Shown: positions 13,941 through 14,011 of the stretch, piece after piece | Position numbering within the stretch: the stretch's first letter is position 1 | Layout: each line of letters begins with the position of its first letter | Assembly: GCA_013696265.1 (NCBI GenBank) | Contig: JACCYX010000079.1 | Location: 1-14,011 of the forward strand | Source: Chloroflexia bacterium | Lineage (GTDB): Bacteria; Chloroflexota; Chloroflexia; Thermomicrobiales; UBA6265 | Direction of reading: 5' to 3' | DNA: 14,011 bases | Notes under the pieces: model-generated | Databases searched by the model: none | The model's input: the letters and a program-made list of their open reading frames with translations, nothing else | Told to the model about the DNA's origin: nothing | Translations under genes and position numbers: made by a program

Positions 13941-14011
13941 CGTCTCGACTCCATGGCCCGGTTCCGTACGAACCGGTTGATGAGGACCGCGATCAAGAGC
14001 ATGCCGCCGAG
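13937..14011 (-). CDS. C-terminal end of the ABC transporter permease, 5' part outside window
   Basis: The last 24 codons are visible, ending LLIAVLINRFVRNRAMESRR before TGA. A hydrophobic segment followed by a basic cytoplasmic tail is what the C-terminus of a CUT2/RbsC-type permease looks like. The TGA overlaps the ATPase start as ATGA, so the two are translationally coupled. The permease call rests on this short tail and the neighbour. Confidence 0.7.
   Translation of the reverse strand, partial: LGGMLLIAVLINRFVRNRAMESRR

Overview
This 14 kb window is GC-rich, tightly packed bacterial chromosome. It looks like an ordinary housekeeping region, not a mobile or accessory island. Gene content and protein character suggest a Chloroflexota bacterium, possibly Thermomicrobia-like; that is inference from gene style, since no marker gene is present. 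Supporting points are single-membrane-type genes (coproheme decarboxylase HemQ, the dac-rluB-cmk order known from Gram-positives), leaderless-looking promoters with TATACT boxes, and dispersed palindromic repeats. No tRNA, rRNA, CRISPR array, insertion sequence or phage gene was recognised, and no gene-free stretch exceeds 300 bases.

Layout. (1) 1-3574, minus strand: an operon of a secreted D-Ala-D-Ala carboxypeptidase, the 23S pseudouridine synthase RluB, cytidylate kinase and a PlsC-type acyltransferase that runs off the left edge. The genes are 3 bp apart or overlap, and rluB reads 59 bp into cmk. (2) 3745-5621, plus strand: a calcineurin-like phosphoesterase coupled by ATGA to an aminotransferase-fold protein that lacks the PLP lysine. 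(3) 5888-12044, minus strand: uvrC, tsaC/ywlC, a polytopic membrane protein, a 71-residue acidic protein, rarA/mgsA and, after a repeat, rph. Together these cover DNA repair, tRNA threonylcarbamoyladenosine synthesis, replication-fork maintenance and tRNA 3' maturation. (4) 12219-12905, plus strand: hemQ, divergent from uvrC. (5) 13122-14011, minus strand: an FrcA-like sugar ABC ATPase and the last 24 residues of its permease, which runs off the right edge.

Three intergenic gaps (5706-5850, 6727-6826, 12911-13099) carry members of one palindromic repeat family with TTGTCATTCCGA / TCGGAATGACAA-type ends. Two lie between converging genes.

No new multi-gene system is evident. The items most worth checking are the aminotransferase-like pseudoenzyme with its phosphoesterase partner, the repeat family, and the out-of-frame rluB/cmk overlap that covers the kinase P-loop.
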